Shown here in pieces: positions 63,897 to 64,000 of a DNA stretch of 64,000 nt (positions within the stretch are counted from its first letter, which is position 1; every line of letters begins with the position of its first letter). The notes under the pieces were generated by a model. The model made no database searches. It saw nothing but the letters and a program-made list of their open reading frames with translations, and was not told the DNA's origin. Source of the stretch: Rhizobium metallidurans (lineage in GTDB: Bacteria; Pseudomonadota; Alphaproteobacteria; Rhizobiales; Rhizobiaceae); assembly GCF_014196505.1 (NCBI RefSeq), contig NZ_JACIDW010000006.1:124001-188000 (forward strand), written 5' to 3'. Both the position numbers and the translations under genes were made by a program.

Positions 63897-64000
63897 ATGA
63901 AGAGAAGTTTGTCCGGCGTCTTCGCCGCATTGCTCATTGCCTCGAATGCTTACGCCGCGGACCTCGCGCCCGCCGAACCGATCGCCCCGCCGGAGGTCAC
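63897..64000 (+). CDS. Outer-membrane protein (Omp25/porin-like), N-terminal part only
   Basis: The visible 34 codons give a signal peptide, MKRSLSGVFAALLIASNAYA, cleaved before ADLAPAEPIAPPEV, typical of the Omp25/Omp31-type beta-barrel proteins of Rhizobiales. The start follows TTGGAGTGGGATCC. The gene runs off the window, so the barrel is not seen and the family is an inference from the N-terminus. Confidence 0.7.
   Translation, partial: MKRSLSGVFAALLIASNAYAADLAPAEPIAPPEV

Overview
The window is about 64 kb of high-GC alphaproteobacterial chromosome, most likely from the Rhizobiaceae (Rhizobium/Agrobacterium/Ensifer group). The evidence is the set of family-typical genes (rcdA, lpiA-acvB, a sqdBDC-type sulfolipid operon, DUF1192, DUF4164 and DUF1127 proteins, ialB, the tkt-gap-pgk-aldolase block), a RIME1-type intergenic palindrome, CtrA-type TTAA-N7-TTAA boxes and a 6S RNA directly after zapA. 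No rRNA, tRNA, CRISPR array, prophage or insertion sequence was seen. Almost everything is chromosomal core; the accessory part is four small toxin-antitoxin (TA) cassettes and two palindromic repeats.

Layout. 0-3 kb: rpmE, the CtrA-proteolysis adaptor rcdA with CtrA boxes upstream, DUF1192, an MFS exporter. 3-8.5 kb: a MarR regulator divergent from a CBS-domain ClC channel with a palindromic operator between them; a convergent CLC-F type fluoride exporter preceded by a fluoride riboswitch; a PhzF-like protein. 8.5-17 kb: central carbon metabolism on the minus strand (class I aldolase, pgk, gap, tkt) interrupted by a K+/H+ antiporter and two small proteins, with a large LacI-like palindrome upstream of the aldolase. 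17-20 kb: DUF4164, zapA, 6S RNA, a periplasmic protein, a DUF1127 peptide, an IMPACT protein. 20-29 kb: gnd, an MscS channel, lpiA-acvB (lysyl-phosphatidylglycerol synthesis and turnover), DinB, DUF2945.

29-32.5 kb: the ruvC-ruvA-ruvB operon split at both internal junctions by a complete vapBC pair. 32.8-38.5 kb: a chemoreceptor, a pyridoxal-reductase-like enzyme, a luciferase-like oxidoreductase, and an ialB/SH3 pair. 38.6-42.5 kb: an ECF sigma/anti-sigma pair divergent from an operon for a Tat-exported metallo-hydrolase, a TPR protein and DoxX; both divergent promoters carry the same GGGAATAA-N16-(G/A)TCTA element. 42.5-47.6 kb: yebC, secreted proteins, a ParDE-like TA pair, ymdB and fthC. 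47.7-51 kb: sqdB-sqdD-sqdC with a RIME1 element inside. 51-58 kb: ybgC, a Phd/VapC pair, then tolQRAB-pal-cpoB. 58-64 kb: tilS (with an in-frame palindromic insertion), ftsH, glmM, a small protein and the start of an outer-membrane protein gene.

The main points for follow-up are the repeated placement of TA cassettes inside conserved housekeeping operons, the self-contained ECF regulon, the fluoride riboswitch/CLC-F unit with an overlapping leader ORF, and the apparent inversion that separates 6S RNA from its usual partner fthC. All functional calls come from reading the sequence and recalled family knowledge; no database search was run.
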